From: Phascolomyces articulosus
Lineage: Eukaryota; Mucoromycota; Mucoromycetes; Mucorales; Lichtheimiaceae
NCBI GenBank assembly: GCA_025677815.1
Contig: JAIXMP010000018.1
Location: forward strand, 248,001-312,000
DNA: 64,000 nucleotides
Direction: 5' to 3'
Shown here piece by piece: positions 1 through 12,413 of the stretch. The stretch's first letter is position 1. Each line of letters begins with the position of its first letter. The notes below the pieces were generated by a model. The model ran no database searches and was not told the DNA's origin. It saw only the letters and a program-made list of their open reading frames with translations. The position numbers and the translations under genes are program-made.

Positions 1-52
1 AACACATTGGGAACTGATCATAAACAAAAAACCCATTGATATGAATACACAG

Positions 53-1044
53 CATGGATGAGTTGATGCAAGAAGCTCGTTATTATCGTATTGCTGGTAA
101 GTTGCTTTTCTTGATCTACCATGTTAATCTAGCTGAATTACACTAACAATCATAAATGTTTAGATCTCTTGAGACTTCGATGGATGGATTTACCTCTTAT
201 TACACAAGGTACATATATTTATCAACGAGTCAATACAATAAAGATTACAACTTTATTTTTTATAAACATCTCTAACACAGTTCTATTTTTCTTTTTCTTT
301 TCTTTTTCTTTTGTAGATGAACTACACCAACTATATCCATTATCCCCTCCTCCTAGCAGAGAACAAACCGTATTCGACTTGCAAGGAAAAATGCTTGCTG
401 GTTTGGATTTCTCTGGCTATCGTATCGATCCAAGATCCACTTTTTCTGGCAGCAATCTCGAAAATTGTAAATTCGAAGACGCTTTGTTTGGATTTGACTT
501 TGAACACACTGTGGATTTTTCTCATACGTATTTGAAAGGTGTTCTATTTCCAAGTGATGAACGTACTCCTCCAGGTAATATATACGCATATATAAGAAAC
601 GTGTGTTTCTTTATACTGTTCATTGTTGCTTACTTTTGAAAGAAATAGCAATCCTCACTTATACTATGTGAATCATTTTTATATATTTATAGGCGTGGAT
701 TTCAATTTCGAAGGTGCTTTACCACCCATGGGTAAAAAACGTCAATCTGTGCACTTTTCCTAAGAAAAAATGACAATATATTCACCCATTTACTTTTATT
801 TATCACCCTTCATCAAACATACGTGGATCCATCGTCGTATATATAGTATAAATATATAAATATACCTTTTTTATCCATTACCTCCTCTTTCTATCTTTTC
901 ACCAAACTTATTACTTTGATGTGATATAAAAAATATTGAAAAAAGACATTTTATTGTTTATACACAGGGGAAAACAACGCCATATTTGAGAATGAAAGAT
1001 TTATTGGTAGCACACATGGGATATCGTTCTGTTGGAACCCTTAA
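53..1044 (+). CDS. BTB/T1 (KCTD-like) protein with pentapeptide-like tail, 5' end missing
   Basis: Proposed exons are 53-96, 164-208, 317-574, 693-731 and 968-1044, all with GT/AG borders. The first visible exon starts after an acceptor at 51-52 with a split codon, so the true start lies left of the window. It reads MDELMQEARYYRIADLLRL, which resembles the end of a potassium-channel-type BTB/T1 domain (L..EA.YY.I..L). The following exon has loosely five-residue spaced phrases (LAGLDFSGY, SNLENCKFEDALF, VDFSHTYLKGVLF), as in pentapeptide-repeat tails of KCTD9-like proteins. Such BTB proteins usually act as oligomeric adaptors; the role here is inference. The last intron (732-967, 236 bp) is the least certain step. 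Without it, translation stops at 761-763. Confidence 0.6.
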
Positions 1045-2698
1045 ATAAAATCTATGTTGATTGGATCAATATACTACCAATATTATGTACACCAAGTAGT
1101 TTCCTGTTGTTGGAAATAAATTGTATTGTCGAATATGTACTTTTGCTAAAAGTTGATACGTTAATTGAATCATTTTCTATGAATCTCCTTTATGTTGATA
1201 TTGTAAAGAATAGGACACCCGCATAAATGTCCCAGGGAACAAACAGTTGAGATGGACGTCTATGATCAGTAAATAGTGGTTTGGTTTCCATAAATGTATG
1301 CGTACATATTCTTTTTTATTAATGAACCTATTAAAAAAATGAAAGATGCTCCTTGTCGTATATAGTAATAAAAGTATAGAATTATCACTGTACAAGCACC
1401 GGTTATTGATATTTTAATTGATATTATTATTGATGCTGCGCAATAATAAAGTGGAAATTATACTTGCGTGTAATAAATTATGAAATCACTTTATATATGG
1501 ATATGGTTGAAAACAACATAGTAACGGATTTGTTGAAACCATGTTGTTTTATTGACATGATCTGTGAATTTGGAAGTCTTCCGAAGCAAAAGAAAAACGA
1601 TTGATCATGACAATGAAAAAAAAAGATACGAGATCTTTTTCGATCGTTGAAAAAACAATTGTGAATGTATTAAAAAGCAGTTGCTCTTTATATAATAAAA
1701 AAAATATCAACAGAATAGTATCATTTTCATTATTTATTATTATTTTTAAGGGGAGGGGACAGCTGAACCAGCTCCAAGATTTATTCAAGCTATTGTAACA
1801 GGAGGAAGCTTACCCCATTCGGTAAGGTTGGTCTACTCCTACGTAAAGCATATCCCAATCGATATGAGTGTTCTGGATAATAAGTGAACTTATTACAGGT
1901 AAAGCACACCTTTTTATGTGGTGCTCTTAATAACCATAACCGTACCAAGGGTTTGATCTAATTGCTCAAAGAAAAAAAAAAGGAAAAGAGAAACAAAAAA
2001 AAAGGTGGCCTTTTTACACCCCTATTTTTTGTTTTCGCAGCATCTCTCTTTCTGTGTGTGTGTGTATGTGTGTGTGTTAATGATACAATAAAAGAAAGAA
2101 AGATGTTAAAAAGGTGAATGTCAAAAAAAAGTAGACAATGTCGTTGTCATGGAAACTTAAAGTGGTACCTGGCTGTGTGTACCTGTAAAAGGGTTTAATT
2201 TTTTGATTCCCCCCGCCAAATTTCATTCTACCAATTTACTATGCAATATCATGGTGTGATCGTGCTCCGAAACACAATTAATATGGAAAATTGTATACGA
2301 GTGTTCGTAGTAATAAAATCCTTATATATACTACGTCTATTCAATTATTATTATTATTATTATTGAAAAAAAAAGAGAAAATATCCTATAACATATCAAA
2401 GGTAGAGTGAGGTGGTGATAACAATAATAAGAAAAAGATAAGAGAAGAATATATATGTATGCTAAACAAATAGGCAAAATAAGAGTTATTGGATATACAA
2501 ATATTTTGGGGACTGTGATAAGAAAAAAATAAGAAGGAAGATGCACTAAGAATAAGTAGAAGAAAAAAGAGAACGATTTACAATGATGTACAGTATAAAA
2601 AAAATATTTGGAAGCAGTTTGTTAACTATAAATGTTGAATATAAGTGTGTTGTTGCAAGAGAAATACTTGTTTTTCTTTCAATAGTTGATTCTCATTT
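1045..2698. other. Intergenic stretch between the BTB gene and the Zn2Cys6 gene
   Basis: No supported gene. It contains the first copy of the dispersed inverted repeat (1551-2165), a GT-rich microsatellite near 2053-2078, poly-A tracts, and an ATT microsatellite near 2343-2364. The rest is AT-rich spacer, presumably the 3' flanks of the two neighbouring genes. Confidence 0.6.
1551..2165 (+). repeat. Dispersed repeat, copy A (inverted partner at 19047-19668)
   Basis: Compared by eye, this block matches the reverse complement of 19047-19668 along its whole length with only scattered mismatches and small poly-A/T length differences. Homology starts near ATTGACATG and ends near TTAAAGTG; sequences outside do not match. 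It contains short hairpins kept in both copies, for example AATAAGT-GA-ACTTATT near 1881-1896 and an AGCACAC...GTGGTGCT stem near 1903-1926. The open frames across it are not convincing genes. It could be a MITE-like or solo-LTR-like repeat, or a duplicated structured RNA locus. I saw no clear terminal inverted repeats or target duplication. Confidence 0.75.
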
Positions 2699-5600
2699 TC
2701 AAGCAGGCGGTCGGGTATTATTATTATTCGTACTACTATTATTATTTGGTGCGGTAGTAGGTGAAGATGCGATGTTTGCAGAAAAATCATACAGCCAAGG
2801 TTGATCGTCAGTTGAAGAAAAAGGAGGAGTACTGTTATTGTTATTCATTTGAAATATATTTTGATTGGGAAAACGACCTAACGCTTGCATGGAGGCTGCT
2901 ATGTTTTTGGTATTATCCCCTCCCAATATCCAATTCGTCCTTGATGCTCCATCACTGGTCGATTGTGCTATATCTGCTAATGACATACCACGGAAAGGTG
3001 GCATATCTTCCATGGGTGATGTTGCTGATACAAAAGATGAAAAGGCTGGTGGTACGGATTGTTCAGCACCTCCTCCTTGTGGCATAGGTTGTTGTTGTTG
3101 TTGTTGAAGCCCTGCAACGGGTGACATATTCGTTGTATTAGCCGCTGGCCATTGTTGCCTTACAGCAGATTCAGCTGCTACCATACGTTGTTGTTGATGT
3201 TGTTGCCAATGCTCATTTTGTGTATTTTTCATGGATGCTTGTTTTTGTCGCATATAGTTACTATGCATGGCGTAGAGATCACGAATCATAAAATACAGCT
3301 TGTCAGCCATGGCCCAATAAGTCCGTACAGTCTAAAGATCATCATAATGAGTCATTCTTCATAATAAAGAGTTGATATTGCTGATATAATCAATTTTTTT
3401 ATTAACTACCTGTAATAATGCAAAATGCTCTGTAAGCGCAGATCGTGCCTTTTTTGCTTCTTCAGCTTTTGCAAAAAATGCATTATTCACCACAATGGTA
3501 GCCACCGTATATGTCAAATAGGTCATAAACGGTGAAATCAAAATAGTGTCGTTTTTGATGGTGCTTACAATTTCGGTGACTTTATCCACAGCATCAAGAC
3601 ACTTCTCTGCGCTCTTATTGAAAAAGTCTTTCAGGTTTTGTTGTACTACACTTGAATTCATTGTATCCATGAGAGCTAGCGCAGGTCGATTTAATAAAAT
3701 AATAAGCGTGTTGTACATAACTTGGATCTATTGTAATATAAACATGTGGAATGGATGTATATGTTAATTGAAAACAAGGGTAATGAGCCACCTCTGTGCA
3801 ACAAAACAGAGTGACATCTTTGCATTACTAATCAGCTCTCCTCTAAAAACCACAAACAAATCAATTTACCAGCATATTACGGCATGCATCCACTGGATTT
3901 TCTTTTCTGTATCGTTCAATATGGGATGGTTTTGTTTTTAAATTGTCAGGAAGTCGTTCATACCATGCATCAATCTGTTGATCCAATTTGATGAATTCTG
4001 GATCGGGTCCTTGAGCAGTAAACATTTTACGTTCGCGACCTCCTCGATTGATAAATGCTGTCACTCTTCCTAGTAATGAGGCTCCATAATTCATTTGTGC
4101 AAGTGAACCCAACTGAAGCTGATTATTATTGGCATCGTTGACGGGGGATACCGGATCAATTGAAGTAGAGATACCAAGCAAGTTGCTGTCTCGTAACGCT
4201 CGTACATTAAACACAACTACACGACTGCCATTCACTGTTTCTGTATAGAAATGTCCCTTGGTCCATCCATCTTCATCGCTCGGTAATAATACCTCACAAT
4301 CCTCTTCTTGAAGAATGCCTGGTCTACCTGTAGATGCACTTAAGAACCTTTTTATTATTAAAAAAAGATAGTTAATACCAAAAGATAAGTATGAATAATA
4401 TATATGTTAAACATCACAAGAAAAAAAACATACTTGTCAAGAGAAAACACTGCCCAGAACACTCTACGTTGCAATTCTTGTTCTGTCCATCGATCGGTTG
4501 ACATGCTTTTCCCAGAATTTTCTTCCAAATCAGGCTCTTTATTCAATCCAAGTTCCATCGCCATTCTAATTATAAATACATATCTCATTTAATATCCACT
4601 TGTCGTATTTCTTTAAAATTAAGGAAATTAAAAAATATACCTTATTGCCATTCCAGAATACATCCAACTCCTAAAAATTAAAAAAATCAAAAATCATCGT
4701 TGAGTAAAAACGATAGAGGATAATATGAAAAAGGTACCGGGAAAATGATTTTACCTTGGACCCCTTGCACAACCATATTCATGCAACGTCAATAAAATGA
4801 GAGCTTGCACGTTTGACAAACTTGGGGTATCGATTGCATTCAATAAAAGTTCCCGAGCTTTGGATGCATACTTTTCTCCGGAATGCCACGGTGGATCTTC
4901 TCGAACATCAGGGCGTTCAGAAAATCTAAATTATTTTTTTTGATCGATGACAAATCAATGACAAAGTTCAAATTTCTAACCCATTCTCATGTTTTTTTTT
5001 ACTCTCGACCAATGGATTTTCATTATCATTTTCTTGGTAATCAAGAAGATACAATTTTGCTGTGCTGAATAATCCCCGCAAAACTATCATACATCATAAG
5101 AAGTGCTTACCTTGCTGAAGCAGCCAATATACACAATATCAAAAACTCAGAACATCGTTGCTCACGAATATCACGCATCAAAGTTTCACGATGAAAAATA
5201 GGTGTGTAAAAGTAAATGTTTTCAAAATAAAGTTCAACAAGATGTAAAATGATATCCATACAGGGTAATTGGGAACTTTTGCCATAAATACACGTATCAA
5301 GATTGACGGCTGTATTCGCACACGCTGCTGCTACAGCTGCTGCCGCTGATGCTGCTGCCACTTGTTGTTGTTGTTGTTGTTGTTGTTGAGCTGTAGCAGG
5401 ATTGGTAGTTTGAGTAGGTGACGCATATGAACTTGAAGATGCAAGTGAAGCTGATCGTCCATGTTGTAAATCACTATCATTTCCTTCCCTTACTGATCCC
5501 GTTGCATTAGTGTTTCCATTGGTATTATTATTTGACGAAGAAGAAGTACCAACCATAGGTTCTTCATTATTATTATTTGTATTACTCTGACTGCCTTCAC

Positions 5601-5965
5601 TTGCGCGCGATAACATTTTTTCCATTTTATCCAATCGTTTCTCTAACATTTCAATATAACCTTGGCGTGGACCACGTTTTTTCACATTGGGATTATATGT
5701 ACATTGTCGACCTAGTTTTTCACAGTTGGCACACGTGGGTCGTGCTCCATCGCATTTAATCTAATTCCAAAAGTAACAAAAAATAGATATCAACAGACCC
5801 AGATCGATGACTTAATTCTTAAAATAAATAAATATCAGATAGAGAGAATTGAATGTTGAAGGTAGTTCTTACCTTTTTTCGTCGACAAACATCACATGCT
5901 TGAGCAAGTCTTTTACGTTTCGGTTCAGGTGCATCGTCATGTGCGTTTTGTTCAACATGATCCAT
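2699..5965 (-). CDS. Zn(II)2Cys6 fungal-specific transcription factor
   Basis: Eight exons close in phase to 834 aa: 5873-5965, 5111-5760, 4755-4925, 4641-4670 (30 bp), 4434-4565, 4347-3870, 3727-3410 and 3331-2699. The N-terminal zinc cluster has the spacing CX2CX6CX6CX2CX6C (starting CDVCRRKK) and is split by the first intron. A basic linker KKRGPRQGYIEMLEKRLDKM follows, typical of the linker and dimerisation coiled coil in this family. The middle part fits the fungal transcription factor domain (PF04082-type), with FLSASTGRP followed by VLLPSDEDGW. Ser/Asn-rich stretches, an eight-Q run with alanine repeats (encoded near 5340-5390), and a Q/N-rich C-terminal tail suggest activation regions. 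It should bind DNA as a nuclear dimer; targets cannot be told from the sequence. Nearby genes give no cluster clue. Confidence 0.9.
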
Positions 5966-6203
5966 TTTTTCTTTTTATAATGCTGGTTTTATGTTTTTGA
6001 GTAGGGAAAAAGGAAAGAACAGTATGGTATGAATACAAAGTATTCAGAAAAGAAAAAAATAAAAAATGGAAAGTAAACGTACTTCACCTACCCTTTTGGG
6101 AATTGGAAATCTGGACTAAAAACTTTAATGCTGCGCATTATTCTCTCAAAAAAAAAAAGGTCGTTGTGGTGACAGTCCAATCCAATCAATCGATCATTTT
6201 TGG

Positions 6204-7236
6204 ATGAGCTATATTTTTATATTCATAGAAAAAATTTATATGACAGCAAGAGCTTTATTCAAAATACGACGTCGTTCCTTTGCCCCCATGTCGTTAACAA
6301 CAGCATTTTACCATGCAGCACCTGTATTTCACATGCCACCCATGGTGCTTGTTGATTTTGATGAAACCATTTCGACCATTGAAACAACCCCATTATTAGG
6401 TCAATTCGGTTTGGACACCAATAATAACACTTTGCCCTGGCAGTATTTTATTGATACCTATATGGAAGATTATAATCGAATCGAAGCCTCGTTACCAGAA
6501 ACCATCCAACCAGAAGATCGAATTAAACGATTTAGAGAAGCTGAAGAAGCTTCCTTGACAAGACTGAACGAACATCATGTGTTTCAAGGTTTGACAAGAC
6601 AACAAATCTTTGATAAAGCTACCGATATGGCGGGTGAGATCCTGAAAAAGAATGCATTACTTACATTAAAGTCTGCCTCTCGATCGAATCGTTTACGTGT
6701 GATATCTCTCAATTGGTCCAAGGATTGGATCCGCGGTTTTTTGGCCCCTTTGGAATTATCTTATGAACAAATTTATTGTAATGATCTGGTGTATGATCGA
6801 AAGGGCAAGGCTACAGGCGAGATCAAGATGGATGTTTTGACTTCCTATGATAAAAAGGTCCTTATGAAACGTATCAAGAAGCATCTTCGCAAAGGTACAC
6901 CCATTATCTATATTGGTGATTCAGGAGGTGATGTTTTGCCATTAGGTAAGGAATAAATCCAAAGTTATATAAAAAATTTATCAGGCACATATATACATCG
7001 AGAAAAGAAACTAACGCAATATATATATTCATTTAGTGAACGCTGATGCTGGTATTGTGATTGGTAATAGATCAAGTTTGTTACGTTCGCTCAAGGAAGA
7101 TTTCAATCGCACCGTGATTGAAAACACTCTTCCAGCCTTGAAAAAACAACCGACCATTTACCGAGTTGATAATTGGGATCAAATCAAAGATAGCAAAATC
7201 CTTTTACCCCCTCATCATTATAAAACAAAGCCATAA
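6204..7236 (+). CDS. HAD-superfamily phosphatase (phosphoserine-phosphatase-like)
   Basis: Two exons, 6204-6945 and 7037-7236, close in phase to 313 aa. The HAD motif I nucleophile is in VLVDFDETIS (DxDxT type), a motif II-like segment is RVISLNWSKDW, and motif III/IV is IYIGDSGGDVLPL followed across the intron by NADAGIVIGN. This order and spacing match small-molecule HAD phosphatases with an all-helical cap (residues about 70-160, LEEA-type helices). The substrate is not predictable. Before motif I there is an Arg-rich, acid-free stretch (MTARALFKIRRRSFAP, from an ATG at 6240) that could be a mitochondrial presequence, so the downstream ATG may be the real start. The last exon is basic and short. 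Confidence 0.85.
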
Positions 7237-7308
7237 TCATGTGAATATGATATATTCATATAGATGTATAGAGTTTATTATATGTAATTATCAACCATTG
7301 TTATTACT

Positions 7309-8917
7309 TTATCGTGTCGATCCTTCAGTAGAAAGCAAGTTTCCATATCCAAATCCCTAATAAATATATAGTGTTAGTTCTATTTCCCCACCATATTATA
7401 TATAACAGTAATAAAAAATGATCCTTATTACCTTGGGTCCATGTAACTTGGCATAACATCCCCTGCAATATAAATCGAAATCCTTATCCACCATATTCGT
7501 TGAACTTAATAATTTTCCACATTCTGTACATTTCAAACAAAATTTGTGATACTTGTTTCCGGCACCCATCGCCTAATAATAATAATAATTCATCAGATTA
7601 GATCAATTTCAATAGAATTTCAGTTTTAAGTTTTATGCGCGGGAAACCGGCAGGGGAAAGAGCGCCGAGATGATTTATTGTTCTGTCTCGGGTTTTGCGC
7701 CGAGAAATCTCTTTAGTTTCCTCATTTCTCACATCAAAAAAATATATAAATATATAGCTACTTACAAGCTCAGCTGCATAAACTGATTTTCCACATTTCG
7801 TACATGTGTCATTTTGAATATTAATGTTGACCTTTTTTGGAGTATAAGAAGTATTTAAATAGGCCGGTTTTGTGGCCACCGAGGGCTGTTGCGGACGAGG
7901 TGGTGTTTGTGGTGGTCGATTGGGAAGTGCTGGTGCTGGTGACGCTGAAGAAGATGGCGGTGAGGGTGATAATCTCATGGACATGACAGTAGGCTTTGTA
8001 CTGCTTGGTACCAATGGCTTAGTTGGGACAGGAGGCTTTGTACCTGGAACACCTTGTCGAGAAGACCAAAATGATGTAGCTGGTACAACTGGTGGTGATT
8101 CGGGTTCTCTTTGTTGTTGTTGTTGAATGGATGGTGACGGTTTGCGAGGTGGTAATTGAGGTGTTGTACTATTCGCAAATGAAGAAGGAGAAGATGGGGC
8201 ATGTTGTCCTTGTTGTTCTTCTAAAATATCTTTCGGCATTTTGCTTTCTGTGCTCAAAAACGCAGCACCCGAAGCTATATGTATATCCATTTAATCATCC
8301 AATTAGGAGAGATCATCCCTTCTCTTCTCTTTTTACTCGTTTCATGATGAGAGATCGAATAAATCCTTACCAAATCCATAACCTTTTGGTCCCCATTTAC
8401 GATTATAACATACTTTACAATAGGCCTATTTTAAAAAAATCAATTGATACATGAATATAACTAAACAACAAAAAATATGATCCATACCTCATTATCACGT
8501 TCGGTTAACGTAGTCGAATCAAGACGTTTATTGCATTCCTATATCTCATATAAAAAGGTGACTTTTTTTTAGTGAAAAACTGTGATATGAATGATAAATC
8601 AAAGTATTAAAAGGTACGGATCCATTTTTTAATATTTACCTTACAAGTCAAACAACTACGATGATAAGCACCACCCGGTCCAATAACCTAATAACACGAT
8701 CCTCTTTACGATTAAAAATCCACCACAGTTCCTGTCGTTCGACCTACGTCATTTGACTTTTGAAAATTTACCTGTTCAGCCATATAGACCGCTATATAAT
8801 TATAATATTTATTCATGGCGATTAATAACAATTTCATCCAATCAATATTAATGAGAGTGTTATATACTTACATTTATTACATCGTTGACATTGAGGTGCT
8901 CCTCCAAACACAGGCAT
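7309..8917 (-). CDS. CRP-like protein with two LIM domains and a Pro-rich linker
   Basis: Eight exons close in phase to 305 aa: 8872-8917, 8772-8791 (20 bp), 8640-8687, 8488-8538, 8371-8425, 7766-8274, 7432-7572 and 7309-7356. LIM1 starts MPVFGGAPQCQRCNKSVYMAEQ, continues AYHRSCLTCKECNKRL and ends AYCKVCYNRKWGPKGYGF. LIM2 is at the C-terminus (CTKCGKSVYAAEL, KYHKFCLKCTECGKLL, YCRGCYAKLHGPKGFGYG). Both carry the GPKG(Y/F)G(F/Y)G tail typical of cysteine-rich protein (CRP) family LIM domains. The linker between them (about 120 aa) is rich in Pro/Ser with PPRKPSP, KPPVPTKP and PPQTPPRPQQP stretches that look like SH3 ligands. The family usually binds actin cytoskeleton partners; a scaffold at the fungal cortex is inference. 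Confidence 0.93.
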
Positions 8918-10397
8918 CGAGAAAAAAATACAGTTATGAAAAAGAAAAAGAGTAGTTTGCGAAAAGTACTAAAAAAAGACTGTGTTTCAATTTTGTTATG
9001 CAAGGTCATTCGGCTCGGCTCCATTCTAAAAAGCATTCCACTCCTTCTATCCTTACTCACCCGTGATGTTCTTTTATATTTCTAAAGAGTATAAAAGCAT
9101 ATATTATTTAAATAGACACTGTAGACTATGATATTCTCTAGGTAATTGCCAAGATAGAATGATATTCTTTTTATTACTATTCAAAAAAAAAGTCGTCCAA
9201 CAATAAATTGAATCCAAATGTGACTATTCCTTTGTTCAGCACGTTGAGGTCACTGTTGCTATCATAATTTTAAAGCTGTTTTGCTATCACTATTAAAACG
9301 TGTTACAGAACACAAAGTAATTAAAAGAGTTTTCTTAATTTTTTTTTTTTTTGAAATGAAAACATGATTTCCCACATTACTTAGGGAAGAAGTTATAAAA
9401 AGCATCACCATAAACATGTTCATACTAGAAGAATAAAAAGTAACTTGCTATATTCCATATATGAAAGTAGCATTTATACTATGGTTTCTATTAGTTTCTA
9501 CAAGTTGGACAGCATCACAATAATAGGAATATTAACCCCCCCCCAAAAAAAAGTTTATATTTTATTACGCACTGATGATGCATTGTTTGTTGTATAAATA
9601 CAACTTCTTGTACATACTTCATCTTTCTGTATATAAATTACCTCGTGTTTTTCTGAAGATACGCTGAATATGAAAGAACCACTCTATTGTTATGGCGATT
9701 GAGGTGAAGAACTGCTAGAGAAATACCTTCATTGAATTATATCGTGCATTCTTTTACATAGCAAGTCGTATCATCCATAATTTTTAATATCTATCGATTG
9801 TCTACCTTTGCTAATTATATATTATTATATATAAAACTTTATTTTAACTGCTTGCTTTTTTGTTTGTTGGTATTTACTTTTCCAGTTTACATGTGTAAAT
9901 GACGGTTGGTTATAATTGTATTTTTCACTTGCATTTGCTTTTTAAAAGGCAATGGATGATAATGAAAATATATATACCATCCATTCGTCAAATAGAATTG
10001 TTTAAAATAAGATATATAAGGTGCAAATATATATAACAAAAGATAAATAGATAGGATGAGTTTTGTGTTGCTCAAAAAAAGTGTGCGAAATGTTCATGGT
10101 TGGATTGTTATTTTTAACAGTCAACCTAACTAACCTTACTTCATTTATCTAAAGATATTGACAAACTCAGCCTTTTTGCACTACACGTACGTTCCCACTA
10201 GCACAACTTGGAAGCAGGGTTCTCTTTTTTTGGGCCTGGTTCTTTTCTTATTTCTCTCACTCTTTATATTTTCTAATTTCTCTTTATTTTTATTTATTTA
10301 TTATTATTATTATTATTTTGTATTTTATATCTTTTTTATTATAGTATATATATATTTTTACCTTTCTATTCCTTTTTTAAATAATTTATCAACATCA
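8918..10397. other. Divergent intergenic region between LIM and Sec2-like genes
   Basis: No supported gene. The sequence is AT-rich with a C9 tract joined to an A-run near 9535-9551. Long T-rich tracts near 10220-10390 lie directly upstream of the Sec2-like ATG and look like a fungal 5' leader or core promoter. An open frame through that T-rich part would add a very hydrophobic Tyr/Phe-rich N-terminus, which I do not accept as coding. Confidence 0.55.
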
Positions 10398-12413
10398 ATG
10401 GAGCTGCAAGACCAAGAGATAGGGGGTGTATTGCAGCAAAAGATACACAACAGGGCTGAAACTTACCCGTCTTCTACTTCAAAACAACAACCACTCCCAC
10501 CACGAATAGATAATATTGCTCATCTTTATAGTCAACTTCAAGCCGCATTTGACAAGTCGTCGTCGTCTCCTTCCTCCATCACAACCCATAACACTAGGAA
10601 CAGTAATCATATTCACCATTCTGTTCATAATAAACCGACCCGCGTCAGCTTATCAGACATGTCTAATCAACAACGGTCGTCATTGTCATCGTCTACGTCC
10701 GTTCCTAGTACATGTCGTTCATCAACCGAAAGCGGGTTTTATACCCCTAGCAACAGCAGTTCGAATACTAATAGTCCCATCACGCCATCCCATAATATCG
10801 TTCATCATCGTCACGAAGAATCACTTACGGCAGCCCACCATCTTTTGGATGTCTGTCCCTGTCACCATTGGCTTGTATCGATCGATTCTGAACACTGTGG
10901 TCTTTGTGACGAACCATTACCTCAATTACAAGCATGGCAACAAGAACGTCATTTGGGTTTTCAAACCATTGACCGAAGTCAGTCCCAATTACAACGGTTA
11001 CGAGAAAAACAACAAGAATACCAGGAACAAATCGAACACCTTGTCAAAGATATCCATCAAAAGGAATCATCGATCGAACGTCGTACGATCGAGTTGGATT
11101 CTTTGCAACAAGATCTCAAAATATTACATAACAAATGTAATGGGGAACGTATGCAAGTCAAAGAAATTCAAAAATCCAAAGAATCGGTCAAGCGTGAACT
11201 GGAAGAACTCTCTCAACGATTATTTGAAGAAGCCAATGAAATGGTCCAGATTGAAAAGAAGGAAAAAGAACGTATCCAGGTCGAACATGAAAAATCAAAA
11301 CAAGCTTTGGAACAAGCACAACAAGAACTTAAAAAAGTGGAAACTGAATTACGCGCATTGCGCAAAGATATCAACTCCTTGGTCGAATCAACGTTACCCC
11401 CTAGACCTTCCTCGGCCCTTTCTGGCTATTGTGAATCGGTATCACAGCAACAACAGCAAGATGGAAATAGTATTCATAATGGAGAAGAGAATGGGTCAAC
11501 AGTTGGAACACCAGTGACAGGGGCCGTTACCATGGGTCCGGAAACTGTCATGATGCGTGCACAAATTGATCTTGCCGTTCAACACAACAGCAATAATACC
11601 AACATTATGATGCCTTTACAAATAGAAGCTTCCGAAGATGATCATTGTTTGATGGAGTTTCGACAATTTATTGATACTGCCAGTACTGTGTCTCTTCGAA
11701 AACTCCATTCGCTGCCCTATATGAAACAATGTTTGGAAGATGATGTACGACCTACCCTTCGATTTGGACCGAATCCCAAGGTTACCAGTCGTAAAATTAT
11801 TGATTCGATTTTGGTCAAGACATGTTTTGTCGAGACATGTCCTCGTGGATTTGTGACGGAACAATTGAAACAACAACAGGCACCAACAGAAACTATTACA
11901 AGTTTATGGGAACGATTTTCTTCATCACCCGCTTTTGAGGGTTGTCAAGCATGTGGTCGTCATGTGGCAACAGAGGATCGAGAGCAAGTCCTTGCCTATC
12001 GATTCCGTACCTCTTATTTTGATGAGTGGACTTGTATTGATAGTTATTGTCGTGATCGTATTGAAGCTGTTATTCAATTTTATTCCTTTTTACGACAGTT
12101 ACGTATCGGTGCTTATCGTCATCGATCATTGACTGAAGTATATCAAGAATGTTCTCGTTTACGACTACAAATGTGTCTCAGCAGGTAAATATACATATAT
12201 ATAATTGGAATGCATTACAAATGGATGGATTGAGTAACAAATGTCGTTTTTTATAGAATGGGCACATTACCTGCTGTTTTACAAAGTTCAGGGTTTGATC
12301 CAAATTCACTTGCTAGAGCTACACCTGGAAGTAGTAATATTGGACAACTCACTGTGGATGATGCCAGTAGTGCTCGATTATCCAGTTCTACAGCTTCTAC
12401 ATTAACTCTTTAA
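10398..12413 (+). CDS. SEC2: Sec2/Rabin-type Rab guanine nucleotide exchange factor
   Basis: Two exons, 10398-12184 and 12257-12413, close in phase to 647 aa; the ATG after the T-rich leader gives MELQDQEIGG. The central coiled coil (residues about 205-330) carries the Sec2 signature RLFEEANEMV, which in yeast Sec2 and animal Rabin8/GRAB forms the exchange surface for Sec4/Rab8. The C-terminal part also looks like Rabin8/GRAB: an FIDTASTVSLRKL segment and a final region with CRDRIEAVIQFYSFLRQLRIG followed by LRLQMCLSRMGTLP. The expected role is activating a Sec4/Rab8-type GTPase on secretory vesicles for hyphal tip growth. Unusual is a Cys/His cluster at residues about 151-175 (VCPCHHWL...CGLCDEPLP), a possible zinc-binding motif ahead of the coil. 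A CX2C pair (CQACG) occurs near the C-terminus. Confidence 0.88.

Noticed and set aside
1549..1788. Minus-strand frame of 79 codons, repeated at 19431-19721 on the plus strand
   Set aside because: It is shared because the DNA repeat is shared. The composition (Phe/Ile/Asn-rich) is AT background, and the frame ends differently in the two copies.
10158..10397. N-terminal extension of the Sec2-like protein with Phe/Tyr/Leu-rich hydrophobic stretch
   Set aside because: The DNA is a poly-T/TAT leader and its translation is low-complexity. The ATG at 10398 starts normal protein sequence.
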